A stretch of 64,000 nt of DNA. Source: CAZEAB01 sp964552945 (GTDB lineage: Archaea > Nanobdellota > Nanobdellia > Woesearchaeales > GW2011-AR9). Under the pieces are notes generated by a model. It did not search any database, was not told the DNA's origin, and saw only the letters and a list, made by a program, of their open reading frames with translations. Numbering within the stretch: the stretch's first letter is position 1; every line of letters starts with the position of its first letter. The position numbers and the translations under genes are program-made. Positions 9,770 to 18,682 of this stretch are shown here, piece after piece. The stretch is taken from NCBI GenBank assembly GCA_964552945.1, contig CAZKIP010000003.1, forward strand, positions 62,001 to 126,000, in the 5' to 3' direction.

Positions 9770-9780
9770 GTTTTTTAAAG
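9770..9780 (-). promoter_or_regulatory. TATA-like box of the flippase gene
   Basis: On the minus strand the sequence reads CTTTAAAAAAC, centred about 26 nt before the flippase ATG. This is the usual spacing for leaderless archaeal transcription. Confidence 0.45.
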
Positions 9781-9835
9781 GTATTGAAACAGAAATATGC
9801 ATCTATGTGTGTTATTAAAGAAATAAAAAAATAAA

Positions 9836-10159
9836 TTATTTATTCCAAGGTTCACTTGGGTGCTTTCTTTTTATGTAATCAATTCTATCTTCTCTCTTAC
9901 CGGTCCTTTCATCAAATAAAGGGGTTCCACCAGCATAGATTGTATCTCTAGAATCTCCAACATTGTTTAAATTGTTTCTTTTAATCCATTGATTGATTCT
10001 TTTTTCTTCATCATTACCCATAGATTTAGCAAGATAAGAAATTCCTACTGCTATTGCTCCACCGGTTATTACGTAAAGCATACTTTCATTATCCATTCCA
10101 GCAATTCTTGTACCAATTTGATCAACCAATTCATTTATAGTATTCATATTTATTGTCAT
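9836..10159 (-). CDS. Small membrane protein of unknown function
   Basis: A 107-residue protein I do not recognise. Residues about 27-43 (SMLYVITGGAIAVGISYL) form one likely membrane span. The rest is a charged C-terminal tail with a GGTPLFDERTGKRED segment. I chose the ATG at 10159 because AAGGAG lies nine bases upstream (10169-10174), a good ribosome-binding site. The longer start at 10198 has no such support. It follows the SGNH gene on the same strand. Confidence 0.6.
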   Translation of the reverse strand: MTINMNTINELVDQIGTRIAGMDNESMLYVITGGAIAVGISYLAKSMGNDEEKRINQWIKRNNLNNVGDSRDTIYAGGTPLFDERTGKREDRIDYIKRKHPSEPWNK

Positions 10160-10198
10160 TTTATTATTCTCCTTATTATAAAAAAGAGAGAGGGGCAT

Positions 10199-11530
10199 TT
10201 AAACTTTTCGCATATTCTCTACTAGATAGTGGTCCTCCCAAATCTCCCCTTTCAACTTACTATAAATCTCCTTAGCCACAAGCTCATTCCCAGCCTTACT
10301 CAAATGGCCACCATAAAGACTATCATCAGTATACAAATCATCCAAATCTTCCCTCTTTAGAAAAACATCCGTCAAATCAATCGTGAAAAGTTTCTCCTTT
10401 GTTCTTTCAACAAAATCCTTGTAGAAATAATCATTGTTATAATTCATATAAACCACGTCTTCCTTTTGCAGCATAAAAACGAAAATAGGTTTAAATCCTT
10501 CCTTCTTTCCAAAAGAAATAAACTCATCAATAATCATATCAAAAACATCCATTACTTTCTTATTCCTAAACAACTTGACACTGGTTGGAACGTTAAAACG
10601 TAAATTAATTTTCCTAAGAAAATTAAGTACTTTGGACCCATCCTCTCTTTTAAATTTCCTAGATTTAGAAGGCGAGATTATAGCTAACAGAAACAGAGGA
10701 ACAACATTCATGGGCCTACTTAATATTGAAAGTAAGTAAGAAAATTGAAATATATTTTTCTTAAAGTTATTTTTATAAAAATAATCGTTTTTCTTTATTT
10801 CAGGCAAATAATCTTGGTAATGGAAAAACTTCTCCTGCGTATTTATAGGATTATCAATCAATTTCAATTTGTTATTCTCAGAAATAAATATTGGCTTGAA
10901 TCCGAAAGTGTTACCAAAATCGTGGTAATGCTTCCAAACTGAAACCATTCTAACTAGAGTAGCTGGAGGTACAGCCAAAAGAACCGTTTTAGTTTTATTT
11001 TTTTTGTACTCCTTCTTCAATCTGATTAAAGCCTGACCTACACCATAATTTCCAACACCAAAATTAACTACATTAGTTTTAGTAAGTTTAGATAAAAACC
11101 AAGGCCAAGTTTCGTTGTCATTAACTTGTCTACAAAATGTGCTAGAAGAACCATAACAAGAGATAATTGAAGGTAATTCTTCATGCCCTGGATTTAACCT
11201 AGAACCCTTGGCATTGATATGGTAAGAAGACATCCCTTCCTTTCCATGCTCTTTCTTAGAGGTGTTTGGTTTCCTTATCCAACCCAATTCTGGATCATAC
11301 CCTGATTTAAAAAATTTAGCCAATCCCTCTTTACTTAACTCAGGAGCTTCATCTTTAGGAGTAATTATCAACCGAGATCTTTTCCTCAAAATATTAACTA
11401 ACCCATAAGACAATACCTCCAATAAAACTATAGAACCTATAAATATGCCTAGCCCCATAAAAGAATAGAAATAAGTGATAAATACTCCTAACAAGATTAT
11501 CAAACCTACAAGCAGTTTTTTATTCAGCAT
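10199..11530 (-). CDS. Membrane-anchored SGNH/GDSL-like protein
   Basis: This 443-residue protein has two hydrophobic segments at residues about 5-45, then a soluble SGNH-like domain. SCYGSSSTFC fits the Ser block, VVNFGVGNYGVGQALIRL the Gly/Asn blocks, and GGHLSKAGNELVA the C-terminal His block. SGNH proteins act as esterases or acyltransferases on glycans, so adding or removing acyl groups on the surface polymer is plausible. The start at 11530 was chosen because it overlaps the upstream gene by only 11 nt; the longer frame begins with a cysteine-rich stretch read from that gene. It is coupled to the CDP-alcohol phosphotransferase-like gene. Confidence 0.65.
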   Translation of the reverse strand: MLNKKLLVGLIILLGVFITYFYSFMGLGIFIGSIVLLEVLSYGLVNILRKRSRLIITPKDEAPELSKEGLAKFFKSGYDPELGWIRKPNTSKKEHGKEGMSSYHINAKGSRLNPGHEELPSIISCYGSSSTFCRQVNDNETWPWFLSKLTKTNVVNFGVGNYGVGQALIRLKKEYKKNKTKTVLLAVPPATLVRMVSVWKHYHDFGNTFGFKPIFISENNKLKLIDNPINTQEKFFHYQDYLPEIKKNDYFYKNNFKKNIFQFSYLLSILSRPMNVVPLFLLAIISPSKSRKFKREDGSKVLNFLRKINLRFNVPTSVKLFRNKKVMDVFDMIIDEFISFGKKEGFKPIFVFMLQKEDVVYMNYNNDYFYKDFVERTKEKLFTIDLTDVFLKREDLDDLYTDDSLYGGHLSKAGNELVAKEIYSKLKGEIWEDHYLVENMRKV

Positions 11531-12218
11531 ATTTTGGTTTACCTTTATTGTTCTTAAATTGACGCAACTGCAAATATTGCAGTAACAAAATAAGCATCCA
11601 ATACAAATTTCCAAAAGTTGCCCAAAATACTAAAACCAACCAAGATTTGTTGAAAAATGCTGCTACAGGAAAGAAAAGGTAAAAAAAACTCAACCCATAA
11701 ATATCCCGTAATTTATCCAACTTTCCAGGGAGAGGAGTTTTATTTTGGTAAGGCATTACTTCTGCTTTGAAATAAAATAGCATTACATATTGTGTAGGAT
11801 AACTAATTACCGCAAGCAATCCCAAAATTAAAGCAAAATAACTTTTTAATCCAATTGCTAAAGCAATAACTAATATTTGAAAAGCAAAGAAACCAATAAC
11901 TCCATCCAACCATTGACCAACAATTGAACTTTGTTTTCTCTCTCTAGCAACCATTCCATCCATCATGTCTAGCACATTGTAGAAAAAAGCAAACAATGAG
12001 CCAATTAGAATGTTATTATATCCTCCCTTAACTAAGAAGAATGCCCCTGCTATTACAAAAAAAAATGAGATGATACTAATTTGATTAGCTGTAAGAGGCG
12101 TATATCTAGCTGTAAATACAGCAAGAGGACGAGCTATAATATCCGTTGCAATCATGCTCCATTCCTTATGATGGCCTATAAAATACAACTTTTTTTCTTT
12201 CTTCATTTTATTACTCAA
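11520..12218 (-). CDS. CDP-alcohol phosphatidyltransferase-family membrane protein, last catalytic Asp missing
   Basis: A 232-residue multi-span protein with the family signature DMMDGMVARERKQSSIVG followed by QWLDGVIG. The first three Asp, the Gly and the Ala-Arg are in place. The fourth Asp expected four residues after the third is Gly. Family members transfer a phosphoalcohol from a CDP-linked donor to a second alcohol, making phospholipids or phosphodiester polymers. The missing residue is proposed as general base in characterised members, so activity or mechanism may differ. It shares an operon with an SGNH gene. Confidence 0.75.
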   Translation of the reverse strand: MSNKMKKEKKLYFIGHHKEWSMIATDIIARPLAVFTARYTPLTANQISIISFFFVIAGAFFLVKGGYNNILIGSLFAFFYNVLDMMDGMVARERKQSSIVGQWLDGVIGFFAFQILVIALAIGLKSYFALILGLLAVISYPTQYVMLFYFKAEVMPYQNKTPLPGKLDKLRDIYGLSFFYLFFPVAAFFNKSWLVLVFWATFGNLYWMLILLLQYLQLRQFKNNKGKPKYAE

Positions 12219-12332
12219 AAAACCACAAAATTCATTTAAATAGGTTATGAAACGTAAAATAAAGGATTTTTAACCTAAAGTGAACCTAAGAATCGTAATC
12301 CTTATAAAACAAATCCTCGACTATAAGGGGTA
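12219..12332. promoter_or_regulatory. Divergent promoter region
   Basis: On the plus strand, CTTATAAAAC at 12301-12310 is centred about 28 nt before the GT4 ATG, fitting leaderless transcription. On the minus strand, a TTTAAATG-like AT box near 12234-12242 may serve the CDP-alcohol phosphotransferase-like gene. Confidence 0.45.
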
Positions 12333-13571
12333 ATGAATGTTCTTTTTGTTTCGGAGTATTTTCCTCCTAAAATAATGGGGGGCGGTGAAGTAAATCTACA
12401 ATTGTTAGCCAGAGCTCTCTCAAAAAAAGGAGTGAACGTCTCGGTCCTAACCTCTCACCATAAAGAATTTAAAAAGTATGAAGAGTACGAGAATATAAGG
12501 ATATATCGCAGGTTGAAAACTGCTGAAAATCCTCAAGGGATTACTAACAATTTAATCAGAAGTTTGCTCTTTCCTTTATCTGTAACCAGTGAAGTAAAAA
12601 AATTATGTCAAGAAAATAAAATAGATGTAATCCATTTCATTGGTTCTGCAATTATTTCTGTAAAAAAAGTTAAAAAAATTAAAAGAGCCAACACTAAACT
12701 ATTTGCAACAATTGAAAGCTATCCCACCCTTTGCCCAAAAGGAGATAGAATTTACAAAAATGAAAAAGAATGTAACAAAACATGCACATTACCTTTATTT
12801 TTAAAATGTCAAAATAAATCTTCTGAAATTGGTAAAACTAAAAACTCTTGGTATCTAAAATACAATCCCTTCTTTCACATCTATCTATACAGCTACTATA
12901 AGCGCCTTAATAACTCTCTAAAACATTGTAAATTGATTTCAATTAGCAACTATGTTTCTGATCTATTAAACAAACAAGGACTTGCAAGCACAGTAATTCC
13001 AAATGCAATAAACATAGGAGATTTTAATAAAAATAGCAAAACAAAAGAACAAAACGAAAATATCAAAATACTTTATCTTGGCTCACTTACTAAGTTTAAA
13101 GGGCCCCAAGTTCTTGTAAAAGCATTAGAAGGATTAAATTATAATTGTGACTTCTATGGAAAAGGAATTCTAAAAAGCCATTTAGAAAAAATAATCTCTC
13201 AATCTAAAATCAACGCAAAAATACACTCACCTGTTTCTTATAATGAAATCCCTCAATTATATGCTAACGCTGATTTAGTCGTATTTCCTTCCATCTGGCC
13301 TGAACCTTTTGGAAGAATTTCCATCGAAGCTATGGCGGCTGGCAAAGTGGTAATTGGATCAAGGATAGGTGGAATCAAAGAAACCATAAATGAAACTCAC
13401 GGGGTTCTCGTAACACCTGGAGATGTCAATGAATTAAGAGAAAAAATAATTGAATTGGCAGAAAATAAAGAACTGAGAGAAACTCTAGAAAGAGAAGGAG
13501 AAAGGATTGTAAAACAAAATTATGATGAAACTATTGTAATAAATAAATTAATTGAAACTTACAAAACATAA
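12333..13571 (+). CDS. GT4 family glycosyltransferase
   Basis: A 412-residue GT-B enzyme. The N-terminus MNVLFVSEYFPPKIMGGGEV is typical of GT4. The C-terminal half contains ILYLGSLTKFKGPQVLVKAL and the donor-site motif FPSIWPEPFGRISIEAMA with the E-x7-E glutamates. A cysteine-rich insert around residues 134-168 (CPKGD, KECNKTC, LKC) is shared by a GT4 subgroup and may bind metal. It heads a forward operon of transferase-like genes and probably adds a sugar from an NDP donor at the cytoplasmic membrane face. Confidence 0.88.
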   Translation: MNVLFVSEYFPPKIMGGGEVNLQLLARALSKKGVNVSVLTSHHKEFKKYEEYENIRIYRRLKTAENPQGITNNLIRSLLFPLSVTSEVKKLCQENKIDVIHFIGSAIISVKKVKKIKRANTKLFATIESYPTLCPKGDRIYKNEKECNKTCTLPLFLKCQNKSSEIGKTKNSWYLKYNPFFHIYLYSYYKRLNNSLKHCKLISISNYVSDLLNKQGLASTVIPNAINIGDFNKNSKTKEQNENIKILYLGSLTKFKGPQVLVKALEGLNYNCDFYGKGILKSHLEKIISQSKINAKIHSPVSYNEIPQLYANADLVVFPSIWPEPFGRISIEAMAAGKVVIGSRIGGIKETINETHGVLVTPGDVNELREKIIELAENKELRETLEREGERIVKQNYDETIVINKLIETYKT

Positions 13572-13581
13572 TACATTAAAC

Positions 13582-14964
13582 ATGGTAACTATGAATAACT
13601 ACAAAAAAACGCCAACTGAACTTATGGCAATGATAAACTTGTTTAAGAAAAATGGTTTGAGTTATATCCTTTTCAAATGTGAACATATTTTTGAAGGGAA
13701 AAATAGTAACCTTGACATTTTATTTGAAACCCTGGAAGATTATGAATCTGCCAGTTCTCTACTTGAAAAAGAAGGATATGTTTTATACATGTCAGAATCT
13801 GTTGAAAAATATAAGAAGATGTACGTTCTTGTAAAAGAGAAAACACTTTACGCCGTTCATTTACATAGGGAAGTTGCTTGGCATGGAGTAATTGCTTTGG
13901 AAAAAAATAACATTTTTAGAAGAAAAGTAACTTTAAACAAATCTATCATAGTTCCTTCTACAGAAGATTACATCTTAATACATTCAGCACATGCAGTTTT
14001 TGAGAATTTTAAAATAGGAAAACATCGAAAAGTTATGATTTCAAAATTGCTAGAGAAAAATGATTGGAATTACATTAACAAAATTGCTAAAAAGAATGGT
14101 TGGAAAAAAGGGTTGTCCCATTTAATGGATTCTCTCAAATACAACAAAGAGCCAGACAAAAAAAATCTCCTTAAAATTTTTGCAAAAAAAATACTCTTAA
14201 CTCCTTCCAGTTGGATAGCTTGTTTCATGAAAATAACTAAAATTCTAAGCAGAATAATTAGCCCTAAAAGGAAAGGGTGCTTAGTTGCTTTAATTGGAGT
14301 CAATGGTTCTGGGAAATCTACCACCATCAACGGCACGTTAAAAAAATATGAAAAGACTTCTAACTTTTTCAATGGACAGATGGGATACTATTTTGGTTGG
14401 GACCCTTTCCTTCCTACAACAAAAATTTTATCAAAAATTCTTAAAAAGAACAACAAAAAAGTTTTTTCAGAAGTTAATTTCTCAAAAAATGAGCAAAAAA
14501 GTTTCTCTTTAATGAAAGAACTACTTTTCGCATACAATTATTTAGAATTCTTTTCTAGATATCTCTTCAAAATTTATCCTAAATTAAGAAATAATAAATT
14601 GGTGATAACGGATCGTTATTTCTATGATTTATATTGTCAATACCAATATGGGTCTAGTAGCAAAATATTGAAAACCTTATTTCTCTTATATCCCAAACCA
14701 GATTTTTTATTCATTTTAGATGCAGACCTCGAAACAATTAAAAATAGGAAGAAAGAAACTTCTTTATTTTCCAATAAAGCTGCCAAATCTAAAGTAAGAA
14801 AAATTCATGATAACAACTATTTAAATTATCAAAGAAAAAGATATGGTGAATTGGCTGAAAAAATGAAGGGAGAGATTTTAGAAACAAAAAATTCTTCTGA
14901 AAACCTTGAAAATAATGTTGACAAAATTATTGAAAAAACATGGAGAAAGATTGCTAATGGATAA
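13582..14964 (+). CDS. Nucleotidyltransferase-like + thymidylate-kinase-like P-loop fusion
   Basis: A protein of about 460 residues. The N-terminal 200 residues resemble uncharacterised nucleotidyltransferases found in capsule loci (GLSYILFKCEHIFEGK, SNLDILFE), although only one of the usual catalytic Asp pair is obvious. The second half starts with a P-loop, LVALIGVNGSGKST, and includes VITDRYFYDLY and LFILDADLETIKNRK, as in thymidylate-kinase-like proteins. The substrate is unknown. I prefer the ATG at 13582 over an upstream TTG at 13552 that lies within the preceding gene; the ATG at 13591 is also possible. Confidence 0.65.
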   Translation: MVTMNNYKKTPTELMAMINLFKKNGLSYILFKCEHIFEGKNSNLDILFETLEDYESASSLLEKEGYVLYMSESVEKYKKMYVLVKEKTLYAVHLHREVAWHGVIALEKNNIFRRKVTLNKSIIVPSTEDYILIHSAHAVFENFKIGKHRKVMISKLLEKNDWNYINKIAKKNGWKKGLSHLMDSLKYNKEPDKKNLLKIFAKKILLTPSSWIACFMKITKILSRIISPKRKGCLVALIGVNGSGKSTTINGTLKKYEKTSNFFNGQMGYYFGWDPFLPTTKILSKILKKNNKKVFSEVNFSKNEQKSFSLMKELLFAYNYLEFFSRYLFKIYPKLRNNKLVITDRYFYDLYCQYQYGSSSKILKTLFLLYPKPDFLFILDADLETIKNRKKETSLFSNKAAKSKVRKIHDNNYLNYQRKRYGELAEKMKGEILETKNSSENLENNVDKIIEKTWRKIANG

Positions 14965-16588
14965 AATTGAAATTTCAAAAAGACTGGACTATCTTCTAGA
15001 CAATTGGAGTAAATTTAAGGTTGACGAAGAAAAATGTTTTGATGATATTTTTAAATTAGATGGAATTCCCTTATGGTGGTTCTACAGAAGATTCTTTGTT
15101 CCTCACGTAATGCCAAAACAAGTTAATACTTTCAAACAAATTAATACTTTCTTAATAAAAAATAGTCGGATTGCTTTGTCAAAAAATATTGCTCTCTTAT
15201 TGAACTCTATTGCCTTAGGGAGATATCTCAAATTTAAAGAAAAAGAAAAAATAAAATATTTCAAAAAGAACAAGGTTTATGATGGCAAAGAAAAAATATT
15301 ATTTCTTACTTATTCGCTCCATCTTACTGACAATGGTAAAATTTTCAGAATTCAAAACGTTATTGATAAAGTAAAAAAAGATGGAAAAATAAGCGAATTA
15401 GTGTTGTTTGCCGAACCCCTTTCTGGAAAAAATTACAAAAAATTAGAGAATTACAATAATATTTATAGATACTATGATGAAGAAATTTCACAATTGGCAC
15501 ATAAAATTTCTTTTGATTTATACAATGAATGGAAAAAAATTGGAGAAAAAACCAAAGAAAAAGCCTTTCTGATTGATAATAAATCCATTTGGCCTTTTTT
15601 AAAATTTTCATTTTCTTCTTTTTGGTCTAAAGAATTTATTTACCTGGTTGTGTTATACTATGAAATTTGTAAAAAGATTCTCAGAAAAGAAAATATAAAA
15701 GCGATTGTTTTAACTTCAAATAATGGGTTATTTGATAAGTGTATGCGAGCAGCTGCAAAAACTGAAAATGTAGCTGCTTTCGTAATTCAACATGGAACAG
15801 GTGGTTATAACTACAACCCAAATTTAATTCCTTCCACTAAAGCAGTTGTTTTTAGTAATTTTTACAAGGAAAAATTGTGTAAATTTGGTGTCATTGAGAA
15901 AGATATAATTGTTGCTGGTCCAATTATTTTTGATGAAGTGATAATGGCTAGAGGTGAAAATAACAAACTTAAACAACTTGTAAAAAACAATGATAAAAAA
16001 AGGATTAGTATTGATGAAACGACCATTAAAAATAATAAAATAAATCTTTTAATTGCTACATCCCCCTTTGTAGAGCATTTATTTATTAATAAAAAAGAAT
16101 ATTTTGAAAGATTTTCAAAAATTATTAATGATATAAAGAATATGGGGGAGGTAAATTTAACAATAAAACTTCATCCAAGAGAAAAACACAAGGCTGAATA
16201 TGAAAAAACACTAATAAATTCAAATTTAAATAAAACGAAGGTTATTCAGAATTGTTCTAGAGAAGAATTTTATAACATTATTAATAAATCAGATTCATTC
16301 ATTCATTTTGGTTCAACTGCTGCCGTTGAAGCCATGGTTCTCGATAAGCCAATTGTAACAATCAATATTTGTAGTTTAGATAACTCATTTAATAATAATC
16401 CTTCTGCTACGATTGTTATTAATTATGATGAAGATGTTGCTAAAGCAATCACAAATTCATTAGAAAATAGAACTGAATTTCAAATATGTAGAAAAAAAGT
16501 AATTGAAAAATTCCTTGGTAAAATGGATGGAAATGCTTCTAAAAGATTGATTGAAGAGATTTATTCGCTTGTTCTCGATAAAAAATGA
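14957..16588 (+). CDS. Capsule-type GT-B glycosyl/phospho-transferase
   Basis: This 543-residue protein carries late GT-B motifs seen in CDP-glycerol glycerophosphotransferase and capsular polysaccharide transferases: FVIQHGTGGYN, NLTIKLHPREKHKAEYE and SFIHFGSTAAVEAMVLDKPIV. The ATG at 14957 was chosen because it overlaps the previous stop by eight bases and has GGAGA upstream; the longer frame starts at a TTG inside the preceding gene. With a CDP-alcohol phosphotransferase-like gene nearby, a phosphodiester-containing polymer is possible, but this is inference. Confidence 0.6.
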   Translation: MDKIEISKRLDYLLDNWSKFKVDEEKCFDDIFKLDGIPLWWFYRRFFVPHVMPKQVNTFKQINTFLIKNSRIALSKNIALLLNSIALGRYLKFKEKEKIKYFKKNKVYDGKEKILFLTYSLHLTDNGKIFRIQNVIDKVKKDGKISELVLFAEPLSGKNYKKLENYNNIYRYYDEEISQLAHKISFDLYNEWKKIGEKTKEKAFLIDNKSIWPFLKFSFSSFWSKEFIYLVVLYYEICKKILRKENIKAIVLTSNNGLFDKCMRAAAKTENVAAFVIQHGTGGYNYNPNLIPSTKAVVFSNFYKEKLCKFGVIEKDIIVAGPIIFDEVIMARGENNKLKQLVKNNDKKRISIDETTIKNNKINLLIATSPFVEHLFINKKEYFERFSKIINDIKNMGEVNLTIKLHPREKHKAEYEKTLINSNLNKTKVIQNCSREEFYNIINKSDSFIHFGSTAAVEAMVLDKPIVTINICSLDNSFNNNPSATIVINYDEDVAKAITNSLENRTEFQICRKKVIEKFLGKMDGNASKRLIEEIYSLVLDKK

Positions 16589-16605
16589 TTTTGAGATACA
16601 GAATG

Positions 16606-16615
16606 TTTATAAATA
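16606..16615 (+). promoter_or_regulatory. TATA-like box of the SxtJ-like/carbamoyltransferase pair
   Basis: TTTATAAATA is centred 25 nt before the ATG at 16635, indicating a separate leaderless promoter for the two-gene unit. Confidence 0.5.
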
Positions 16616-16634
16616 AAACTTTATAAAAATCCTT

Positions 16635-16901
16635 ATGAACAATTTGTTTTTGATATATTGTAATAAGTGGAAGAAATTCTGGAAGGGAAAATCTCCTATT
16701 CATCACCATCAGTCTTTTTTTAATTTTTTTAATAATTTTTACAACCAGGCAATCCTTTTTGTATCTTACTATTTTATTTTAACTCCCGTCTCTTTATTAT
16801 TTAAATTGTCTGGCAAGTCCTTTTTGAAACTTAAATTGAATAATAATAAAACATATTGGCAAAGTAAGAAAAATAAAATAAATTACGAGAAGTTGTATTA
16901 A
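16635..16901 (+). CDS. SxtJ-like small membrane protein
   Basis: An 88-residue protein. The hydrophobic stretch near residues 38-58 precedes a C-terminal pattern (PVSLLFKLSGKSFLKLKL, then KTYW) that I recognise from SxtJ-family proteins encoded beside carbamoyltransferases. SxtJ proteins are usually longer, so this is a short version. Its function is unknown. Its gene ends one base before the carbamoyltransferase gene, the same pairing known in bacteria, which supports the call. Confidence 0.65.
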   Translation: MNNLFLIYCNKWKKFWKGKSPIHHHQSFFNFFNNFYNQAILFVSYYFILTPVSLLFKLSGKSFLKLKLNNNKTYWQSKKNKINYEKLY

Positions 16902-16902
16902 A

Positions 16903-18651
16903 ATGTATATACTAGGAATATCTTGTTATTATCATGATTCGGCCGTTTGCCTAATTAGAGATGGAAAAATAATTGCTGCCGCGGAAGAAGAAAGGTTTAC
17001 CAGAAAAAAGCATGATAATAGTTTCCCTATAAATGCAATTAAGTTTTGTTTAGAATATGCTAGAATTGATATTAATGAAGTTTCTTACATTAGCTTTTAT
17101 GAAAAACCAATTTTGAAATTTCAAAGAATTCTGAACCAACATTTAGAGATGGCTCCTTTTTCATTTAAAACTTTTTGTGACTTTTTTCCTTCATGGACTA
17201 AAAATAAGTTATTTGTAGAAAGAACCATTAGAAATAAATTAAATTATAAAGGAAAAATTCGTTATATAGAACATCATCAATCACATGCGGCCGCATCATT
17301 TTTTCCGTCACCATTTAAGGAAGCGGCAATTGTAACTTTAGATGGAGTTGGAGAATGGGTTACATCAACATATGGGATTGGTAAAGATAACAAGGTAGAA
17401 ATATTGCAAGAATTAGCATTTCCTCATTCATTAGGATTACTTTATAGTACAATTACAGCTTATCTTGGTTTTAGTGTGAATAATTCTGAGTATAAAGTAA
17501 TGGGTCTTTCTCCTTATGGGAATCCTGACAAATATTATCACCGGTTCAAGAAATTGTTAGATGTTAAGGAAGATGGTAGTTTTAGGCTTAACATGAAATA
17601 TTTTGATTTTTATTATAAACCATGGATGCCAAGTAAGAAACTATGTCAACTTTTTGGTATGCCAGTTAGGGAAAAGGAAGGAGTTCTAACTCAAGATCAT
17701 AAAGATTTATCCGCTTCTTTACAAAAAGTTACCGAGGAAGTTTTGTTTAAGATATTAAATCATGTTCATAAAGTCACTGGGATAGATAACCTCTGTCTTT
17801 CTGGAGGGGTTGCTCTTAATAGTGTGGCCAATGGAAAAATTTTGAAAAATACTCCTTTTAAGAAAATTTATATTCAGCCAGCTGCAGGAGACGGCGGTAA
17901 TTCAATTGGTTGTGCATTATTTTGTTATCATCAGATATTAAATAAAAAACAAAGAGACGTCCAACAAACTGCATTTTTTGGACCTTCTTTCAACGACACT
18001 TTCATCAAAGAATTTTTAGATTCACATTTTATCAAATATACTAGAATGAAGAATAGTAGAGAATTGGTTAAGAAGGTTGCCAAATTAATTAACCAAGATA
18101 ATGTAATTGGATGGTTTCAAGGAAGAATGGAATGGGGGCCTAGGGCCTTAGGTTCAAGAAGTATTCTTTCAAACCCAAGTAATCCGGACATGCAGGCTAT
18201 ATTAAATGAGAAGGTTAAACACAGAGAGAAATTTAGACCTTTCGCTCCTGTGGTTTGTGAAGATGATGCTTTAAAGTATTTTGATTGTGACGACCCAATT
18301 CCTTTACCAACAGATTTTATGCTAATGGTTTACCCAATAAGGAAGGAGTATCATAAAAAAATACCTTCTGTTACTCATGTAGATGGAAGTGGTAGACTGC
18401 AAACAATTAGAAGATTTCAAAATCCCCTTTACTATGATTTAATTAAAGAATTTGGCAAATTAAGTAAAATTCCTATTTTGATTAATACTTCTTTTAACAT
18501 CAGGGGAGAACCAATTGTTTGTGTTCCTAAAGATGCTTATAGGTGCATGATGGGGACAGGAATTGATTATTTGATAATGGGTAGTTTCTTAATTAAAAGA
18601 TCTGATAATCCTGAAGATATGTGGGATTCAGAACATTTAGCGATTGATTAG
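16903..18651 (+). CDS. NodU/CmcH-family carbamoyltransferase
   Basis: A 582-residue O-carbamoyltransferase with both family domains. The N-terminal Kae1-like part has LGISCYYHDSAVCLIRDG, EEERFTRKKHD and the metal-site HHQSHAAASFF with TLDGVGEW. The C-terminal part has GWFQGRMEWGPRALGSRSIL and INTSFNIRGEPIV. These enzymes use carbamoyl phosphate and ATP to carbamoylate hydroxyl groups, often on sugars. Here it probably decorates the surface glycan. The length is normal and all recognisable motifs are present. Confidence 0.92.
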   Translation: MYILGISCYYHDSAVCLIRDGKIIAAAEEERFTRKKHDNSFPINAIKFCLEYARIDINEVSYISFYEKPILKFQRILNQHLEMAPFSFKTFCDFFPSWTKNKLFVERTIRNKLNYKGKIRYIEHHQSHAAASFFPSPFKEAAIVTLDGVGEWVTSTYGIGKDNKVEILQELAFPHSLGLLYSTITAYLGFSVNNSEYKVMGLSPYGNPDKYYHRFKKLLDVKEDGSFRLNMKYFDFYYKPWMPSKKLCQLFGMPVREKEGVLTQDHKDLSASLQKVTEEVLFKILNHVHKVTGIDNLCLSGGVALNSVANGKILKNTPFKKIYIQPAAGDGGNSIGCALFCYHQILNKKQRDVQQTAFFGPSFNDTFIKEFLDSHFIKYTRMKNSRELVKKVAKLINQDNVIGWFQGRMEWGPRALGSRSILSNPSNPDMQAILNEKVKHREKFRPFAPVVCEDDALKYFDCDDPIPLPTDFMLMVYPIRKEYHKKIPSVTHVDGSGRLQTIRRFQNPLYYDLIKEFGKLSKIPILINTSFNIRGEPIVCVPKDAYRCMMGTGIDYLIMGSFLIKRSDNPEDMWDSEHLAID

Positions 18652-18682
18652 AAAACTAAGACAATAAATTAAGGATAATAAA

